A program made the position numbers and the translations under genes. Source: Streptomyces sp. MH60 (lineage in GTDB: Bacteria > Actinomycetota > Actinomycetes > Streptomycetales > Streptomycetaceae). From it: a stretch of 64,000 nucleotides of DNA. Where the stretch lies: the NCBI RefSeq assembly GCF_002939385.1, contig NZ_MULI01000028.1, positions 1 to 64,000 on the forward strand. Reading direction: 5' to 3'. Positions 1-8,380 of this stretch are shown here, piece after piece (the stretch's first letter is position 1; the number at the start of each line of letters is the position of its first letter). The notes beneath the pieces are model-generated. The model made no database searches, was not told the origin of the DNA, and saw nothing but the letters and a program-made list of their open reading frames with translations.

Positions 1-193
1 CCAGGGCGCCCCGCTGTGCCGGGCCCTGGCCCTGCCCGCCCTCCGCGCCGCCGCCGACCCGGACCCGCTGCGCGCCGCGCTCGGCGCCCTCTTCGCCGCC
101 GCGGTGGCCCACGGCACCGACTACCCGACCCTGTTCGCGGAGGCCCGGCAGTGCTTTCCCGGCCTGGGCGGGGGCGCGTTGCCGGGAGCGTGA
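1..193 (+). CDS. 3' end of an unidentified protein (partial)
   Basis: The frame that is open from base 2 ends at TGA 191-193 and encodes about 63 residues. The segment is Ala/Leu-rich with one acidic-aromatic stretch (HGTDYPTLFAEARQCF). The rest of the gene lies upstream of the window. I do not recognise the family. Third-position G/C is high, as in the genuine genes nearby, which supports this frame as the coding one. It converges with the MFS gene that follows on the other strand. Confidence 0.5.
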   Translation, partial: QGAPLCRALALPALRAAADPDPLRAALGALFAAAVAHGTDYPTLFAEARQCFPGLGGGALPGA

Positions 194-230
194 CGGTGTT
201 ACCGCGTGACGGATGGGGATGCCGGGGGCT

Positions 231-1520
231 TCACGCGTCGCCGGTGGGCTTCACCAGGGCCGGAGCCGGAGCCGGGGCCGGGGCCCGTCGGGGCAGCAGC
301 AGCGGGGTCGTCAGGAGTACGGCGCCCGCGAGCGCGACCGCCGTACGCGTTCCGGTCAGACCGGCCAGCAGGCCCCAGACCGCGGTCAGCGCCGCGGTCG
401 TGAGCTTCCCGCTGACCGTCCAGGCCGACAGGGTGCGCGCCACCCGGTCCGCGGGCGTCAACTCCAGCCGACGCGTGGCGTACACCGGGTTGTACACGCC
501 GACGGACGTGATCAGCCCGAACTCGACGGCCATCACCAGGACAAGGCCCGCCGTCCCCGGACCCACGAAGGCCAGCCCGACGGGCCAGCACACGCGCAGC
601 ACCCCACTGGTGACCAGCACCCGGTGTTCCCCGAAGCGCGCCACGAGCGGTCCGGCCAGCCGCGAGCCGACCAGCCCGCCGACGCACGGCACCGCGAAGG
701 CGAGGGAGTACTGCCAGGGCGCGAAGCCCAGATCACCCAGCATGAGCACGGCCAGCAGCGGTGCCGTCGCCATGATCAGCCCGTTGACCAGGACCGTGTT
801 GAGGAACAGCGGACGCAGACCCGGCGAGGCGAGCACATACCGCCAGCCGTCCAGCAGGTCACCGGCGCGCAGCCGGCCCGCTTCCGTGCTCCGCGGGCAC
901 GGCTCCCCGCCCCCGATCGCGCGGATGCCCAGCGCCGAGAGGAGGTAGCTGACCGCGTCGGCCGCCACCGTCACCACCGGACCGAAGAGCCCGACCGCGG
1001 CCCCGCCGACCGGGGGTCCGAGCAGGGCCGCGGTCCAGGTCGTCGACTCGAGCCGGCCGTTGGCCCGCAGCAGGTCCGGCGGCCGCACCAGCGCCTTGAG
1101 ACAGGAACCGGCGGCGGCCCTGAACGTGATGTCCGCCGCGGCGACGACGACCGACACGACCAGCAGCTGGGCGAAGCCGAGCCGGCCGAAGGCGTACGCG
1201 AGCGGCACGCTCAGCAGCACCGCGCACCGGACCAGGTCCATCGCGACCATCACCGGCCACTTGCGCCGGAACTCCACCCACGGCCCCAGCGGCACGGCCA
1301 CCACCGCGCCCACCGCGAGACCGGCCGCCGCGAGCGCCGCCACCCGCGCCGGTCCGGCGTCCAGCACCAGGACCGCGATCAACGGAAAGGCGTCGAAGGC
1401 GAGCCGCGTGCCGAACGCGCTGACCGCGTACGCCGCCCACAACCATCCGAACCCCCGCCCCGACGATCCGCCGCCCACCAGGTCCGACTCGACCACACCC
1501 GACTCCGTCACGCCCGACAT
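231..1520 (-). CDS. MFS transporter (EntS-like exporter class)
   Basis: This 429-residue integral membrane protein has about 12 hydrophobic segments and a long charged loop near the middle, as expected for a major facilitator exporter. The layout (short N-terminal tail, WLWAAYAVSAFGTRLA opening helix, substrate-pathway glycines in PPVGGAAVGLFGP) resembles the EntS/MFS_3 group of drug or siderophore exporters. I chose ATG 1520. An upstream TTG at 1547 would add nine residues but is a poor start. It lies 82 bases downstream of the hydrolase gene on the same strand, so co-transcription is possible, although an inverted repeat at 1569-1583 suggests its own control. The substrate cannot be read from sequence. 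Confidence 0.85.
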   Translation of the reverse strand: MSGVTESGVVESDLVGGGSSGRGFGWLWAAYAVSAFGTRLAFDAFPLIAVLVLDAGPARVAALAAAGLAVGAVVAVPLGPWVEFRRKWPVMVAMDLVRCAVLLSVPLAYAFGRLGFAQLLVVSVVVAAADITFRAAAGSCLKALVRPPDLLRANGRLESTTWTAALLGPPVGGAAVGLFGPVVTVAADAVSYLLSALGIRAIGGGEPCPRSTEAGRLRAGDLLDGWRYVLASPGLRPLFLNTVLVNGLIMATAPLLAVLMLGDLGFAPWQYSLAFAVPCVGGLVGSRLAGPLVARFGEHRVLVTSGVLRVCWPVGLAFVGPGTAGLVLVMAVEFGLITSVGVYNPVYATRRLELTPADRVARTLSAWTVSGKLTTAALTAVWGLLAGLTGTRTAVALAGAVLLTTPLLLPRRAPAPAPAPALVKPTGDA

Positions 1521-1568
1521 CAAAGCGAGCCGGGCCGGGCGGATCAAACAACCGGACGGGCGGCACGT

Positions 1569-1583
1569 ACAACCGATCGTTGT
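1569..1583. promoter_or_regulatory. inverted repeat upstream of the MFS gene
   Basis: Arms ACAAC and GTTGT flank CGATC, 49 bases before the MFS start at 1520. The size and symmetry suit a TetR- or MarR-type operator. No regulator for it is identified in the window. Confidence 0.4.
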
Positions 1584-1602
1584 GCACCTGCCCCGGCGTG
1601 CC

Positions 1603-2490
1603 CTACCGGGCCAGCAGGTCGCGCAGCGCCCCGGCGACCTCGCCCGGCGCCTCCTCCGCCATGAAGTGCCCGCAGCCGACGGTCTGGTGCCGCAGGTCCG
1701 GGGCCCACGCCCGCCACAGCGCGGCGGCGTCGTAGCCGAGAGCGGCGCCCCAGTCCTGCTGGAGCACGGTCACCGGCATCCGCAGCCGGTTGCCGTGCTC
1801 CCGGTCCGCCCGGTCGTGGTCGACGTCGATACCGGCCGAGGCCCGGTAGTCGGCCACGATGGAGGGCACCGCCTCGCGGGACGCCTTCAGGTAGGCGGCG
1901 CGGACGTCGGCGGGCAGGGCGTCCGGGTCGCGGGTCCACACGTCGAGGAAGTGACCGAAGAACGCGTCCGGCGCGGCGCCGATCAGCTGCTCCGGCAGCC
2001 CCGGCGGCTGCGCCATCAGATACAGGTGGAAACCCACCGCCGCCGTCGTGCCGTGCAGGACGTCCCACATGTCCAGCGTCGGCAGCACGTCGAGCGCGGC
2101 CAGGTGCGTCACCGCGTCGGGATGGTCGAGCCCGGCGCGCACCGCGACCAGCGCGCCCCGGTCGTGACCGGCCAGCGCGAACCGCTCGTGCCCCAGCTCC
2201 CGGGCCAGGGCGACCACGTCGGCGGCCATGGCACGCTTGGCGTACGCGGTGCCGTCCGGGTCGGCGGGCTTGTCGCTGGCGCCGTAGCCGCGCAGGTCGG
2301 GGCAGATGACCGTGTGGTCGGCCGCCAGGTCGGCGGCGACGTGCCGCCACATCAGGTGGGTCTGGGGAAAGCCGTGCAGCAGCACGACGGGGCTGCCCGC
2401 GCCGCCGACGGCCACGTGCAGGCCGATGCCGTCGGCGACCGTCACGCGTTCCTGGGTGAAGCCGGGGACGGCCGGTTCCGTGGTGGTCAT
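1603..2490 (-). CDS. alpha/beta hydrolase, dehalogenase/epoxide-hydrolase type
   Basis: This 295-residue alpha/beta hydrolase has the oxyanion motif HGFPQ at residues 39-43 and the nucleophile elbow GHDRGA, with Asp110 in place of serine. It also has a likely acid at Asp134 and the catalytic His275 in GCGHF. An Asp nucleophile is characteristic of haloalkane/haloacetate dehalogenases and epoxide hydrolases. Compared with the fluoroacetate dehalogenase RPA1163 (residues recalled from the literature), Asp110, Arg111 and Asp134 align, but the second carboxylate-binding Arg114 is Leu and Trp156 is Leu. Fluoroacetate is therefore unlikely to be the substrate. The protein looks cytosolic. It is divergent from the SARP-like gene, with 11-bp tandem repeats between them. 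Confidence 0.85.
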   Translation of the reverse strand: MTTTEPAVPGFTQERVTVADGIGLHVAVGGAGSPVVLLHGFPQTHLMWRHVAADLAADHTVICPDLRGYGASDKPADPDGTAYAKRAMAADVVALARELGHERFALAGHDRGALVAVRAGLDHPDAVTHLAALDVLPTLDMWDVLHGTTAAVGFHLYLMAQPPGLPEQLIGAAPDAFFGHFLDVWTRDPDALPADVRAAYLKASREAVPSIVADYRASAGIDVDHDRADREHGNRLRMPVTVLQQDWGAALGYDAAALWRAWAPDLRHQTVGCGHFMAEEAPGEVAGALRDLLAR

Positions 2491-2520
2491 GGTGGTCAGT
2501 GCCTCTCTGTTCCCGCTCGT

Positions 2521-2538
2521 GTCACATGTCCCTGTGAC
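2521..2538. promoter_or_regulatory. inverted repeat in the hydrolase/SARP divergent region
   Basis: Perfect 6-bp arms GTCACA and TGTGAC flank six bases, starting 31 bases upstream of the hydrolase ATG. This is an operator candidate. Its arms point the opposite way from a CRP consensus, so I do not call it a CRP site. Confidence 0.4.
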
Positions 2539-2559
2539 GCCTTCGAGGCTGCCGCGCGC

Positions 2560-2581
2560 CGATCAGCAACCGATCAGCAAC
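2560..2581. repeat. two exact 11-bp tandem repeats, likely SARP-type binding site
   Basis: CGATCAGCAAC occurs twice back to back. SARP activators such as ActII-ORF4 bind heptamer direct repeats with an 11-bp period, so this is the expected geometry. It lies 70-91 bases upstream of the hydrolase start and 78 bases upstream of the SARP-like gene, and could serve either promoter. The link to the broken regulator next door is inference. Confidence 0.5.
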
Positions 2582-2658
2582 CGGCCGGGAGCCCTCCCGC
2601 ACGCGTACCGTGGTGATCGCGCACGCGGGGGCTGATCGGAGCGGACGGAACACGGAAC

Positions 2659-4522
2659 ATGGAAGCGGTCACGTTCGGTGTGCTCGGAGCGGTCACCGCC
2701 CGGCGCGGCCCCCGGGCGCTCGCGCTCAAGGGCCCCCGGCACCGGGCCGTGCTCGCCCGGCTGATCCTGGCCCGGCGGCGGGTCGTCCCGGTCGCCCGGC
2801 TGGTCGAGGACCTGTGGGAGGCGCCGCCGCCCCGGGCCGTGGGAGCGGTGCGCACCTTCGTCGGGGACCTGCGCCGCGCCCTGGAACCCGACCGCCCGCC
2901 GCGCGCCCCCGCCCGGCTGCTCGTCACCGAGGGCCCGGGATACGCCCTGCGCGCGGCGCCCGGCACCGTGGACGCGTGGCGCTTCGAGGCCGCCGTCGCC
3001 GAGGCGGACCGGCTGCCGGCCGCTCAGGCCCCCGACCGGCTGCGGGCCGCCCTGGGGGAGTGGCGGCGCCGCCGAGGCGGTCCCCGACCTGGACGCGCAC
3101 CTCGCCGAGCACCCCTGGCGCGAGGAGTCCTGGCGCCTGCTCGCGCTCGCCCTGTACCGGACCGGACGGCAGGCGGACGCCCTGGCCGTGCTGCGCCGAG
3201 CCCGTGCCCTGCTGGCCGGACGGCTGGGCATCGACCCCGGTCCCCGGCTGCGCCGACTGGAGGCCGGGATCCTCGCCCAGGACCCGGACCTGGACCCGCC
3301 CGGCGAACCGGCGGACGCGGCGGCCCGGCTGTGGGCCCGGGCGACCGAGGCGTACGACCGCACGGTCGCCGCCGGTTCCCCGGCCCGCCTGGAATCCACC
3401 GTCGGCCTGCTGCGGAGCCTCGCGGTCACCGGCGGCGGTGGCCTGGAGGCCGCCCGGGAGCACCGGACGGCGGCGGCCCAGGCGGCGGAGGAGACGGGCG
3501 ACGCGGAACTGACGGCCCGGGTGATCGGCGCCTACGACGTCCCCGCCAACTGGACCCGCAGCGACGACCCCGAACTGGCCCGGAGCCTCGTCGCCGCGGC
3601 CGAACGCACCCTCGCCGCCCTGCCGGAGGACCCCGCAGGCGACGCGGCACGCTGCCGCCTGCTGGCCACCGTCGCCCTGGAGTCGCGGGGCGTGCGCTCC
3701 CCGCGCGGGCCCCGTGCCGCCGCCGGGGCCGAGCGGATCGCCCGCCGCCTGGACGACCCCGCGCTGCTCGCGTTCGCCCTCAACGGCGTCTACATGCAGT
3801 CCTGCACCCGCGCCGGACTGGCTCCCCGCCGCGACGCGATCGGCGCCGAACTCGTCGCCCTCGGCACCCGGCACGGCCTGGTCAACTACGAGATCCTCGG
3901 CCACCTGGTCCGGCTCCAGGCCCGCTCCGCCCTCGCCGACCTCACCGCCGCCGACGCCCACGCGACGGCCGTGGACCGGCTCGCCGAACGGCACGAACGG
4001 CCCCTCGTCGCCGTCTTCACCGCCTGGTACGCGGCCCTGCGCCAGGCCGCCACCGCCGGCCCCTCCGCCGACTCCCACGACCGCGCCGAGGCCGCCTACC
4101 GGTCGGCCGCCGGGCGGCTCGACGGCGCGGGGATGCCGGGCCTGGAACGCGGGCTGCTGCCGCTCGCCCTGCTCGGCCTGCGCCTGGCCCACGGGCGGCC
4201 CGCGCAGGTGGACCCGGGCGCGGACTGGGGACCGTACCGGCCCTGGGCCGAGCCGTTCGCCCTGCTGGCCGAGGGCCGGGACGCCGAGGCCCGCGGCGCC
4301 CTGCGCGCCCTGCCCGAACCGCCGCCCGACCTGCTCTACGAGGCGCTGTGCTGCGCCGAGGCCGCGCTCGCCCTCGCCCTCGGCGACCGTCCGGCCCTGC
4401 GGCGGACGTACGACAGACTGCTGCCCGCGTCCGGTGAACTCGCGGGCGCGGGCAGCGGGCTGCTCACCTTCGGACCGGTCGACGGCTGGCTCGACGCGAT
4501 CGGCCGGGCCCTGGACGCCTGA
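2659..4522 (+). pseudogene. SARP/AfsR-like BTAD regulator with internal deletion and frameshift
   Basis: The N-terminal part (2659 to about 3070) encodes a winged-helix DNA-binding domain and the start of the BTAD domain, ending in RLRAALGEW. From about 3072 the homology continues one frame over: AEAVPDLDAHLAEHPWREE, then ALYRTGRQADAL and LGIDPGPRLRRLE, the standard end of a BTAD domain. A long helical C-terminal region follows to TGA 4522. In SARP proteins roughly 40-46 residues (ARLxELRL and so on) normally separate these two points. They are absent here, and the missing length is not a multiple of three. The first frame stays open by chance to 4437 and encodes Arg/Pro-rich nonsense. As sequenced the regulator should be inactive. 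A missing stretch in the assembly is the alternative. Confidence 0.8.
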
Positions 4523-4624
4523 CGGCGTCGCGGCGAGGCGTCGTCACCGGCGCGCGGATGCCGACGGGACCGGCGTACGCCGAGACCGGGGTTGCCCCGG
4601 GCCGTGCCGGGTACCCGCCGGGCC

Positions 4625-5059
4625 ATGAAGTGGCAGCAGGTCCAGGACGGTCCGTCCGCGGTGTACGTGGTGGTGCTCGACGCGGGAGAGGACGCGGTCG
4701 CCGAGCTGACCGCCTTCGCCCGTGACCGGTCGCTGGGGGCCAGCCAGGTGACCGCCGTGGGCGCCTTCTCCGAGGCGGTCGTCGGCTGGTTCGACCGGCA
4801 GGCCAAGGACTACCGGCCCCTCCCGGTGGAGGAGCAGTGCGAGGTGCTGTCCCTCATCGGGGACATCGCCGTCGCCGACGACGGACCCACCCCGCACCTG
4901 CACGCCGTACTGGGCCTGTCCGACGGCTCCACCCGCGGCGGCCACCTGCTGTCCGGCCGGGTCTGGCCGACGCTGGAGGTCGTCGTCCGGGACAGCCCGA
5001 CGGAGCTGGCCAAGACCCACCGCCCCGACATCGGCCTGGCCCTGATCGACCTGGGCTGA
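4625..5059 (+). CDS. PPC-domain (DUF296) protein
   Basis: This 144-residue single-domain protein is of the plants-and-prokaryotes-conserved (PPC/DUF296) family. The family hallmark PTPHLHAVLGLSDG with RGGHL downstream (residues about 88-108) is present, and its histidines form the usual metal-binding site of the trimer. I chose ATG 4625 (MKWQQV) because homology starts there, although an in-frame GTG/ATG run extends to 4592. Bacterial members are small cytosolic proteins, some of them DNA-associated. The precise role is unknown. It heads a run of four same-strand genes with stress-type character (CBS protein, small membrane protein, sigma factor). Confidence 0.85.
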   Translation: MKWQQVQDGPSAVYVVVLDAGEDAVAELTAFARDRSLGASQVTAVGAFSEAVVGWFDRQAKDYRPLPVEEQCEVLSLIGDIAVADDGPTPHLHAVLGLSDGSTRGGHLLSGRVWPTLEVVVRDSPTELAKTHRPDIGLALIDLG

Positions 5060-5146
5060 GCCGGCCGCCACGGCACGGTTCACCGGCCCGGGCGCGGGCC
5101 GCGCGGCCCGCAGACCCACCCGTACCGACACCCCGGGAGGCGCGAC

Positions 5147-5572
5147 ATGACACAGCGCATCCGAGACGTGATGTCACCGGCCGCGGTGGCCGTGGAGCCC
5201 ATGACGACCGTGACGCGGGCGGCCCGGCTGATGCGCGAGGAGGACGTCGGCGACGTCCTGGTGACCTACGACTGCGACCTGTTCGGCGTCCTCACCGACC
5301 GCGACATCGTGCTCCGCGGCGTCGCCGACGGCCGGGACCCCGACACCACCACGGTCGGCGCGGTGTGCACGCCCCCGCCCGTCGTCACCCTCGGACCCGA
5401 CGACACCACCGACCGCGCCGCCGAGCTGATGCGCCGCCACGCCGTGCGCCGGCTCCCGGTCGTCGAGCACGGCGGCGTCCCGGTCGGCGTGGTCACCCTC
5501 GGCGACCTCGCGGCCACCGACGACCCGCACTCCGCTCTCGCGGACATCAGCCGGGCCGCACCCGGCCACTGA
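5147..5572 (+). CDS. CBS-domain protein
   Basis: This 141-residue protein is almost entirely a tandem CBS pair (Bateman module), with the first CBS at about 8-60 and the second at about 72-130. The expected VTRAARLMREEDVGDVLV and GVLTDRDIV motifs are present, repeated as DRAAELMRRHAVRRLPVV and GVVTLGDL. Such modules bind adenine nucleotides and act as energy-state sensors. No catalytic partner domain is attached. A GGGAGG ribosome site precedes ATG 5147. It lies between the PPC protein and a small membrane protein. Confidence 0.9.
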   Translation: MTQRIRDVMSPAAVAVEPMTTVTRAARLMREEDVGDVLVTYDCDLFGVLTDRDIVLRGVADGRDPDTTTVGAVCTPPPVVTLGPDDTTDRAAELMRRHAVRRLPVVEHGGVPVGVVTLGDLAATDDPHSALADISRAAPGH

Positions 5573-5605
5573 CCCGCCCACACCCCACCGCCGGGGAGGA
5601 ACGGC

Positions 5606-5860
5606 ATGAGCGAACCGGTCCACGCGCGGAGCGCGCTCCGGCTGCGGCTGCTGCTGTCGGCGGTCTTCGTGCCGCTGTTCCTCGCCGGGACCGTGTTCTT
5701 CGGCGTGTGGGCCGCCGACACCGGCTCCGGCGACAGCCCGGGCCGCGGCACCCTCGTGGTCATCGCCGTGGTGTGCGGGGCGCTCGCCCTGCTGGCGACG
5801 GCCGACCTGCTGGTGGTGATCCGCCGGCTGAGCAGCGAACGCGGGACCGGAGCCCCGTGA
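5606..5860 (+). CDS. small two-helix membrane protein (DUF6343-like)
   Basis: This 84-residue protein begins SEPVHARSALRLRL, followed by two transmembrane helices (about 17-36 and 48-70) separated by a short Gly/Asp-rich loop, and ends with a basic tail. The opening and two-helix form match what I recall of the Streptomyces family DUF6343; this assignment is from memory. A GGGGAGG ribosome site precedes ATG 5606, and the gene starts 34 bases after the CBS gene. Its function is unknown. Confidence 0.75.
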   Translation: MSEPVHARSALRLRLLLSAVFVPLFLAGTVFFGVWAADTGSGDSPGRGTLVVIAVVCGALALLATADLLVVIRRLSSERGTGAP

Positions 5861-5885
5861 TCCGGAAGGGGACGGAGGAGACGAC

Positions 5886-6905
5886 ATGGCGCCCAAGGCA
5901 CGCACACCCCAGGCAGGCACCCGGGACGACCGCCGCGCCACCACCCGCACCGCACGGCTGCGCACCCGGATCCCCGAACCCGACGAGGAACCCGATCTGC
6001 TCGGCCAGTACCTGACCCAGATCGGCGCCACCCCGCTGCTGACCGCCGAGGACGAGGTGCGGCTCGCCACCCGCATCGAGGCGGGGGTGCGGGCCCGGGA
6101 GGAACTGGAGGCGGCCGACACCGGCGAGCCCGCCCCCGCGCCCGGGCGGCGCCGGGCGCTGGAGGAGGCCGTCCACGACGGCCGGGAGGCCAAGGACCAC
6201 ATGGTGCGGGCCAACCTGCGGCTCGTGGTGTCGATGGCCAAGCGCCACGCCCACCGCGGGCTGCCGCTCCTCGACGTCATCCAGGAGGGCAACCTCGGAC
6301 TGATCCGGGCCGTGGAGAAGTTCGACCACACCAAGGGCTTCAAGTTCTCCACGTACGCCACCTGGTGGATCCGCCAGGCCATCGAACGGGGCCTGGCCAC
6401 CCACGCGCGCACGGTACGGCTGCCGGTCCACGTCGTGGAGCAGTTGCAGAAGCTCGCCAAGGTGGAACGCAAGCTCCGCGCCGGCCTCGACCGCGAGCCG
6501 ACCACCGAGGAGGTCGCCGACGAGAGCGGCATCGACGTGGACAAGGTCGTCTGGCTGCGCCGGGTCGGACGGGACGCGGTCAGCCTGGACACCCCCGTCG
6601 ACGAGACCGGGGACACCGTCGTCGGCGACCTCATCCCCGACACCGAGGTGCTGCGGGCCCCGGAGGTCGCCGAGTTCCAGGCGCTCGCGGCGGAGTTGCG
6701 GGAGGCCGTCGGCACCCTCGCGCCCCGCGAGTCCCTGATCCTCAGCCTGCGCTACGGACTGCACGACGGCCGCCCCCGCACCCTGCAACAGGTCGCCCAG
6801 CACGTGGGTCTCACCCGCGAACGCGTACGCCAGCTGGAGAAGGAGTCCCTCGCCCACCTGCGCGCCCCCGAGCACCGGGAACGCCTGCTCGACTGGGCGG
6901 GCTGA
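5886..6905 (+). CDS. RNA polymerase sigma factor, sigma-70 group 1/2 (Hrd-like)
   Basis: This 339-residue sigma factor has region 1.2 (about 38-70: DLLGQYLTQIGATPLLT), region 2 (105-175, with DVIQEGNLGLIRAVEKFD and the -10-reading helix TYATWWIRQAIER), region 3 (180-255) and region 4 (265-330, with helix-turn-helix LQQVAQHVGLTRERVRQLE). It lacks the long acidic N-terminus of the housekeeping HrdB, so it is most like the non-essential HrdA/C/D or stress-type primary-like factors. ATG 5886 follows a GGAGGAG run. The gene ends a four-gene same-strand cluster and is followed by a convergent FAD enzyme. Confidence 0.92.
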   Translation: MAPKARTPQAGTRDDRRATTRTARLRTRIPEPDEEPDLLGQYLTQIGATPLLTAEDEVRLATRIEAGVRAREELEAADTGEPAPAPGRRRALEEAVHDGREAKDHMVRANLRLVVSMAKRHAHRGLPLLDVIQEGNLGLIRAVEKFDHTKGFKFSTYATWWIRQAIERGLATHARTVRLPVHVVEQLQKLAKVERKLRAGLDREPTTEEVADESGIDVDKVVWLRRVGRDAVSLDTPVDETGDTVVGDLIPDTEVLRAPEVAEFQALAAELREAVGTLAPRESLILSLRYGLHDGRPRTLQQVAQHVGLTRERVRQLEKESLAHLRAPEHRERLLDWAG

Positions 6906-6926
6906 CCGGGGACCCGGCCCGGAGCG

Positions 6927-8366
6927 TCAGTCGGGCCGCCCCGTCCGCAGCCGGGCCCCCTGCCGCAGCAGTTCCCGCTGGACCAGCCGGTAGGGCAGCC
7001 CGCGCGGTCCGCGCCCGTGCCGTACGGTCAGCGCCGCGCACACCCCGGCCGCGTGCCCGGTCGCCATGGCGATGGGCATCACCCGGTACGACGAGTGCGC
7101 CACGTGCGTCCCGGAGATGCAGCGGCCCGCCACCAGCAGCCGGTCGGTGCCCCGGGGCAGCAGACAGCGCAGCGGGATGTCGTAGAAGCTGCCCCGCGGC
7201 ACCCTTTTCAGGACGGTGCCGGAGCCGCGCGGGTTGTGGATGTCGACCGGATAGGCGCCGTGCGCGACCACGTCCGGGAAGGTGCGCGCCGCCAGGATGT
7301 CGTGACCGGTCAGCTGGTAGTCGCCGAGCACCCGCCGGCTCTCCCGCACACCGATGTGCGTGCCGCTCTGCACCACGTACGACTCCTCGAAGCCGGGCAC
7401 GCGGGTGCGCAGGAAGCGGTCGATCTGCGCCAGTTGGTGCCGGGCCGTGTACTCGGCGCGGGTGAGGTCCCAGACGCTGGTGCCGAGGACCCGGTTCACC
7501 CGGGTGCTGTTGACGGCGACCTCGCGCGGGTGCGGGGTCGCGAAGAAGAGGATGTCCTCGCGCGGCAGCCGCAGTTCGCCGCCCGCCCTGGCCTCCTCGA
7601 TCAGCTCCCACAGCCCGTGCACACCCCGCCACTGGTCGGGGTGCTCGCGCACGTACGCGGCGAAGTCCGGCCGGGCGAAGTCGGCGACGCGGAACATCAG
7701 CGTCATGGGCTGCACCAGCCCGTCCTCCGGCCGCCCGATCTCGTACGGCGCCCCGCACGCCGTCGCCACGTCGCCGTCGCCGGTGCCGTCCACGACCACC
7801 CCGGCGTCGATCACCACCGGCCCCGACTTGGTCTCGAACACCACCCGCCAGCCCGAGCCGTCGTCCAGCGGCAGCGCGCCGGAGGCGAAGGAGTGGAACA
7901 GCATCCGCACCCCCGACTCGTCCATCATCTCCAGCAGGGACAACTTGAACAGCTCCGGGTCGAAGGGGACCGTGTACCCGGTCTTCGGGGAGGGCGGCAG
8001 GCAGCCGCCGCGGCCCATGAGCCGGTCCAGCAACTGCCACAGGACGCCCGCGACCACCGGTTCGCCCTCGCCGTGGTCGGTGGGCAGCAGCCGCGAGGCG
8101 TCCCCGGCCTCGGTGAACGCGGCCTGCTTGTGCTCGTTGTGGAACGACATCAGCGGCATCACCAGCGCCACGGTCGCGTTGCCGCCGAGGAAGCCGTACC
8201 GCTCCACCAGCACGACGTCGGCCCCGGCGTCGGCCGCGCCGACCGCGGCCGCGAACCCGGCGGGGCCGCCGCCCACCACCAGGACGTCGCAGCGGCCCCC
8301 GTGCCGGGCGGGCCGGGGCGGCAGGGTGACGGTGCGGGCGTCGTGGGGCTCTTCGAGGATCGGCAT
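6927..8366 (-). CDS. FAD-dependent oxidoreductase (FAD_oxidored type)
   Basis: This 479-residue flavoprotein has a dinucleotide-binding motif GGGPAGFAAA at residues 32-41 and an acidic residue (VLVE) at the end of the second strand. Further FAD contacts appear in the middle (VVDGTGDGDVA) and near the C-terminus (LLVAGRCISGTHVAHSSYR). This pattern fits the PF12831-type family of putative dehydrogenases with unassigned substrates. No signal peptide is seen. The start (ATG 8366) is 14 bases after the stop of the upstream pyruvyl-transferase gene, so the two are probably co-transcribed. A role in sugar or cell-envelope modification would be a guess from that link. Confidence 0.85.
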   Translation of the reverse strand: MPILEEPHDARTVTLPPRPARHGGRCDVLVVGGGPAGFAAAVGAADAGADVVLVERYGFLGGNATVALVMPLMSFHNEHKQAAFTEAGDASRLLPTDHGEGEPVVAGVLWQLLDRLMGRGGCLPPSPKTGYTVPFDPELFKLSLLEMMDESGVRMLFHSFASGALPLDDGSGWRVVFETKSGPVVIDAGVVVDGTGDGDVATACGAPYEIGRPEDGLVQPMTLMFRVADFARPDFAAYVREHPDQWRGVHGLWELIEEARAGGELRLPREDILFFATPHPREVAVNSTRVNRVLGTSVWDLTRAEYTARHQLAQIDRFLRTRVPGFEESYVVQSGTHIGVRESRRVLGDYQLTGHDILAARTFPDVVAHGAYPVDIHNPRGSGTVLKRVPRGSFYDIPLRCLLPRGTDRLLVAGRCISGTHVAHSSYRVMPIAMATGHAAGVCAALTVRHGRGPRGLPYRLVQRELLRQGARLRTGRPD

Positions 8367-8380
8367 CGCTCACCTCCGGG

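Noticed and set aside
1603..2490. Naming the hydrolase as fluoroacetate dehalogenase
   Set aside because: Two substrate-pocket residues that define that activity are replaced, so only the broader family is supported.
2521..2538. CRP binding site
   Set aside because: The arms GTCACA/TGTGAC are in the opposite order from the CRP consensus TGTGA-N6-TCACA.
2659..4437. Single open frame of 592 codons read as an intact regulator
   Set aside because: After about 3070 this frame is Arg/Pro-rich with no homology, while the BTAD domain continues in another frame. It is a chance open frame in GC-rich DNA.
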